A stretch of 17,582 nt of DNA from CAZSRL01 sp964609615 (GTDB lineage: Bacteria > Bacillota_I > Bacilli_A > RF39 > UBA660), in the NCBI GenBank assembly GCA_964609615.1, contig CAZSRL010000016.1:1-17582 (forward strand), written 5' to 3'. Within the stretch, counting starts at the first letter, position 1; each line of letters starts with the position of its first letter. The notes beneath the pieces are model-generated. The model made no database searches. It had not been told where the DNA came from and was given only the letters and a program-made list of their open reading frames with translations. A program made the position numbers and the translations under genes. Below, piece after piece: positions 14,588-17,582 of the stretch.

Positions 14588-15652
14588 GTATGTATTTGGA
14601 AACATATCTAATATATAACTATTTTCAATTTTATAATTATTTAATTTTTTTATATCTCTAGCAAGTGTCATAGGATTGCATGATATATATATTATTTTAT
14701 CTATTAAATTACTATTTATATAATCAATTATAACATTATTTAAACCATTTCTAGGCGGGTCTAATATTATAGTGTTACATTTATAGTCTTTCTTTATAAA
14801 TTCTTCTACAGAAGAGTTTATTGCTTTTATATTTGAAATATTATTTAATTTAATATTATCTTTTATATTATTAAAAGAATAATTATTAACTTCAACACTT
14901 ATTACTTCTTTTGCTTTTTTACAAGCAACTATACCTAAAGTACCTACACCAGAATATAAATCAAGTACTATATCATTTTTATTTATATGTTCATCTATTA
15001 TTTTAAATAATTTACTACATATATAATCATTTACTTGAAAAAAAGAATTAATGTTTACTTTAAATTTTATATTATTAATAGTTTTAATAATACTATTTGT
15101 ACTTTTAGTATTATCTATATAATTATTATCTTCATTTGATCTAATAATTAGTTCTTTTAATTTATATTTTTTAAAATTATTATTTATAACATCTTCTAAT
15201 AACATACAATTATCTATATTGATTATATTATTAGTATTATTTATATAAAACCCTTGTTTATTATTATTTGAATGCATAGTAACTTTATTTCTATAATTAT
15301 ATTCTTTATTACTTTTAATAATTGTTGGATTTATTAATGCATTAGCATATTTATCTAATATATTAATTACTTTGTTTTTTTTAAAAAGTAATTGTTCATT
15401 ATAATTCATATGCATGATATTACAACCACCACATCGATTATAATATTTACATTTTACTTCTCTTCTTTCTTTACTTATTTTATTATATTTTAAAACAGTT
15501 GCTATATTATATTTCTTTTTATCTTCAATTATTTTTATATCAACATTTTCTTTAGGTAATGCATTAATAACAAAAGTAATTTTATTATCTATTTTTGCTA
15601 TACCTCTTCCAAAATGATCAATAGAAGTTATTGTAATATTATTATATTTCAT
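14552..15652 (-). CDS. rlmD: 23S rRNA uracil-C5 methyltransferase, RlmD/RlmCD family
   Basis: SAM-dependent enzyme that methylates C5 of uracils in 23S rRNA. The 366 residues hold an N-terminal TRAM RNA-binding domain (~1-60), the [4Fe-4S] cysteines C68, C74, C77 (CKYYNRCGGC) and C149, the SFFQVN motif (~203), the SAM motif LDLYSGVGTLG (~230-240), ILDPPRNGL (~296-304) and the catalytic Cys325 in YISCNPMTLARD. It is shorter than the ~450-residue family norm, mainly in the central part. From His356 the tail HVESVVLLTRE uses GAG, GTC, GTG, CTG and ACG codons that are rare elsewhere in the gene, consistent with replacement by an inserted element; the enzyme should still be complete. AGGTAAATAT precedes the ATG, 11 bases after the deacylase stop, so the two form an operon. 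Confidence 0.9.
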   Translation of the reverse strand: MKYNNITITSIDHFGRGIAKIDNKITFVINALPKENVDIKIIEDKKKYNIATVLKYNKISKERREVKCKYYNRCGGCNIMHMNYNEQLLFKKNKVINILDKYANALINPTIIKSNKEYNYRNKVTMHSNNNKQGFYINNTNNIINIDNCMLLEDVINNNFKKYKLKELIIRSNEDNNYIDNTKSTNSIIKTINNIKFKVNINSFFQVNDYICSKLFKIIDEHINKNDIVLDLYSGVGTLGIVACKKAKEVISVEVNNYSFNNIKDNIKLNNISNIKAINSSVEEFIKKDYKCNTIILDPPRNGLNNVIIDYINSNLIDKIIYISCNPMTLARDIKKLNNYKIENSYILDMFPNTYHVESVVLLTRE

Positions 15653-15663
15653 ATATTTACCTA

Positions 15664-16155
15664 TTAATTTTCTTCTATAACTTTATTATTATAATTATTT
15701 AAAAATTTATATAAATCTTTTTTAGTAAAAGATAATGTTTTAGTATTTATATTAGGATGAAAATTAACTATTTCTTCTTCACTAGCATTTACTATCATTT
15801 TATCTAAAACTATAACAACTTTATTATCTACATCATTAATAATACCAAAAATAGATACACTACCCGGCGTAAGTTTTAACATTTCATATAATTCTTCACT
15901 GGATGCAAATCTAGTTTTATTTGTCCATAAAGTTAATTCTTTAAAATCTTTAGCCTCAAATTTTCTATCTTCATCCATAATTACTAAATAATAAATATCT
16001 TTTCTTTTATCTTTAATAAGTAAATTTTTTAGATTCAGGCCCTCTAAATGATAATTATCTTTATTAGAATCTTCTTTACTATAAAACGCTTCATGCTGCG
16101 TTATAGTATATTTAATATTTAATCTATCTAATATTTCATATACATCTTTTTCCAT
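15664..16155 (-). CDS. ProXp-ala/PrdX-type Ala-tRNA(Pro) deacylase
   Basis: A free-standing YbaK/INS-superfamily protein that hydrolyses mischarged alanyl-tRNA(Pro) in trans. Recognisable parts are HEAFYS near residue 25, KNLLIKD with the family's essential Lys, YYLVIMDEDRKFEAKDFKEL, LTPGSVSIFGIIND (~95-108) and the C-terminal NFHPNINTKTLSF. The start is ATG 16155 (163 residues), 5 bases after AGGTGA; the upstream in-frame GTG at 16164 lies within that ribosome site. It is 11 bases upstream of rlmD and forms a small translation-related operon with it. ProRS in this window already has its own INS domain, so the editing activity appears duplicated. Confidence 0.85.
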   Translation of the reverse strand: MEKDVYEILDRLNIKYTITQHEAFYSKEDSNKDNYHLEGLNLKNLLIKDKRKDIYYLVIMDEDRKFEAKDFKELTLWTNKTRFASSEELYEMLKLTPGSVSIFGIINDVDNKVVIVLDKMIVNASEEEIVNFHPNINTKTLSFTKKDLYKFLNNYNNKVIEEN

Positions 16156-16172
16156 AAATATCACCTAAAGTA

Positions 16173-16181
16173 ATTATATCA
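16173..16181 (-). promoter_or_regulatory. Extended -10 promoter of the deacylase-rlmD unit
   Basis: On the minus strand TGATATAAT is a perfect extended -10 element, 17 bases ahead of the ATG. It directly follows the U-tract of the tig terminator, so any -35 contacts would fall in the hairpin. Confidence 0.5.
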
Positions 16182-16182
16182 T

Positions 16183-16205
16183 AAAAAAAATCTCTTAAGA
16201 GATTT
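16183..16205 (-). terminator. tig terminator overlapping its stop codon
   Basis: AAATCTCTT/AAGAGATTT is a perfect 18-base palindrome (16188-16205), extended on the minus strand into a run of eight U. The tig stop codon (16204-16206) forms its first bases. Confidence 0.7.
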
Positions 16206-17439
16206 ATTTTTGAATTATTTCTAATGCTTTTTTAACTTGCATATCATATTTTACAAATTCTATTCCACCAAATGCTTTTAAGAATTCATCTTTTTCCATA
16301 TTATATCTTTTAGCTAATGTTTCTGCTTCTTTTTCAACATCTTTATCAGATACTTCAATTTTTTCATCTTTTACAATTTGTTCTAAGATAATTCTATAAC
16401 TAACTCTAGCCTCTGCTTCTGTTTTCATTTGTTCTTTTAGACCGTCAATGTCACTTCTAATCATTTCTAAATATTTATCAAGTTCAAACCCTTGCATTCT
16501 TAGTTGTTCAGTAAATTCTTTTAACATTCTTTCAATTTCTTCTTCTACCATTTCTTCTGGTAAATCAAATTTAGCATTTTCAGTTATTGTTCTAAGTAAA
16601 CTATCTATATATTTTGTTTCAACTTCTTTTTCTTTATTTACTTTAATATTATTTTTTATTTCTTCTCTTAATTTTTCTTCAGAATCTATTCCTTCCATAG
16701 CTAAATCTTCAAAAAATTCTTTATTTAATTTTGGTTCGTGTTTTTCTTTTACTTCTAATACTTTAACTTTAAATACAACTTTTTTACCTTTTAAATCTTC
16801 AGCAGGATATTCTTTAGGAAAAGTTAAATCTATATCTTTTTCTTCCCCTATTTTCATACCTATTACTTTATCTTCAAATCCAGGTATAAAACTGTTACTT
16901 CCTATTTCAAGAGAATAACTGTCTCCTCTTCCACCTTCAAATGCTTTTCCATCTTTAAAACCTTCAAAGTCAATAACCGCTACATCACCTTTTTTAACAG
17001 GTCTATCAACATTTTCAAGCTCAGCATATTTTGCTGTTAAATGTCCAAGTTCATGATCTATTTCTTCCTTTTTAACAGTTACTTTTTCTTTTTCTATTCC
17101 TAAACTTTTATATTTACCTAATTTAACAGTAGGTTTTAAAACACATACAAATTCTACTTCTATTTCTTCTTTAGATATATTTTTAATATCTGCTTGTGGT
17201 GAAGTGGCCATTTCTGGTTTTTCATCTTTTATTAGTTTATCAAAAGCAATAGGTAATACTATATCAGCAGCATCCATATATAAACTTTCTATACCAAATT
17301 GTTTAATATATACATCCCAAGATACTTTTCCTTTTCTAAATCCTGGTATATTTACTTCATTCTTTCTTTTAGAAAATGCTTTTTCTAAACATTCATTCCA
17401 TTCTTTGTCTTTTAATTTTATTACATAATTCTTCTTCAT
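16204..17439 (-). CDS. tig: Trigger factor, ribosome-associated chaperone
   Basis: Trigger factor binds near the ribosome exit tunnel and shields nascent chains. From ATG 17439 (411 residues): N-terminal ribosome-binding domain with the signature IPGFRKGKV (31-39), a FKBP-type prolyl isomerase domain at ~147-232 (VKKGDVAVIDFEGF, NSFIPGFEDKVIGMKIGEEKDI) and a charged helical C-terminal substrate cradle (~235-411). The start was chosen for GGAGG 7 bases upstream; the in-frame ATG at 17472 lies before this site. Two small oddities: the N-terminus seems about 10-15 residues shorter than in most family members, and the usual Pro after GFRxGK is Ser40-like (GKVS). Function is still expected. It has its own promoter and terminator. 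Confidence 0.93.
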   Translation of the reverse strand: MKKNYVIKLKDKEWNECLEKAFSKRKNEVNIPGFRKGKVSWDVYIKQFGIESLYMDAADIVLPIAFDKLIKDEKPEMATSPQADIKNISKEEIEVEFVCVLKPTVKLGKYKSLGIEKEKVTVKKEEIDHELGHLTAKYAELENVDRPVKKGDVAVIDFEGFKDGKAFEGGRGDSYSLEIGSNSFIPGFEDKVIGMKIGEEKDIDLTFPKEYPAEDLKGKKVVFKVKVLEVKEKHEPKLNKEFFEDLAMEGIDSEEKLREEIKNNIKVNKEKEVETKYIDSLLRTITENAKFDLPEEMVEEEIERMLKEFTEQLRMQGFELDKYLEMIRSDIDGLKEQMKTEAEARVSYRIILEQIVKDEKIEVSDKDVEKEAETLAKRYNMEKDEFLKAFGGIEFVKYDMQVKKALEIIQK

Positions 17440-17462
17440 TTTTCTTCCTCCATATCTTTTAT

Positions 17463-17491
17463 ATTTTAACAATTAATTCAATAATAATCAA
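17463..17491 (-). promoter_or_regulatory. Promoter of tig
   Basis: On the minus strand TTGATT (17486-17491), a 17-base spacer and TAAAAT (17463-17468), 24 bases ahead of the ATG. Confidence 0.55.
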
Positions 17492-17546
17492 TACAAATTA
17501 CTATTACTTTACTTAATTAATTTTTTTTGTATATTAAATTTGAAAG

Positions 17547-17563
17547 TGCACAATTGATGTGCA
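17547..17563. repeat. Short inverted repeat upstream of tig
   Basis: TGCACA, five bases, TGTGCA: a perfect 6-bp dyad about 55 bases upstream of the tig -35 box, with more G and C than its surroundings. No U-tract follows, so it is not an obvious terminator. It could be an operator or part of a structure continuing beyond the window edge. Confidence 0.3.
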
Positions 17564-17582
17564 GTTAGTTTTGTAATCAGTT

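Noticed and set aside
1..17582. tRNA, rRNA or CRISPR arrays
   Set aside because: I see no cloverleaf-like GC-rich segment, rRNA sequence or regularly spaced identical repeats in any gap; nearly all bases are accounted for by the genes listed.

Overview
The window is a strongly AT-rich bacterial chromosome segment. It has AGGAGG-type ribosome binding sites, very short intergenic gaps and gene families typical of Firmicutes: bacterial-type ProRS with an editing domain, a YefA-like RlmD, PPDK and a ComG/T2SS-like ATPase with pseudopilins. My best inference is an uncultured, streamlined, Bacilli/Mollicutes-related gut-type lineage (RF39-like), but no marker here fixes the taxonomy. The standard code is used: tryptophans are TGG, and TGA ends several intact genes.

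Left part (minus strand, 1-5022). A TPR-repeat protein has its own promoter. Upstream of it is a likely three-gene unit: a 650-residue type IV pilin-like protein, a PfkB sugar kinase, and a stand-alone Smr protein that overlaps the kinase. The unit ends in a terminator that overlaps the Smr stop codon. The pilin-like protein has a prepilin N-terminus, a glycine-rich domain, and a block of 30 cysteines built from two module types arranged A-B ... B-A.

Middle (5023-11418, minus strand). A Fic AMP-transferase gene is broken by start-codon loss and an in-frame TGA. Pyruvate phosphate dikinase is split by an apparent 11-base deletion at the ATP-site MLQTR motif. Then come a XerC/D-like recombinase and prolyl-tRNA synthetase, whose ATG overlaps the TAA of a small ComGC-like pseudopilin gene. 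The pseudopilin promoter lies back to back with that of a PilB/GspE-type ATPase on the plus strand. The ATPase is followed by an unrecognised four-helix membrane protein and a bidirectional terminator.

Right part (13983-17582, minus strand). Trigger factor, a free-standing ProXp-ala-type Ala-tRNA(Pro) deacylase and the 23S rRNA uracil methyltransferase RlmD are housekeeping genes. The RlmD 3' end carries the most interesting signal. Its last 12 codons (HVESVVLLTRE, stop) are unusually GC-rich. A second, AT-rich 12-codon tail (HVECVCVMKLC, stop) lies 546 bp further downstream, directly before the terminator. Between the two tails is a more GC-rich segment holding only a cupin gene. This looks like the scar of an integrative element that entered the rlmD 3' end and supplied a replacement tail.

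Together the window combines pilus/competence-like secretion genes, translation quality control and central metabolism, with three separate signs of recent gene decay or insertion.
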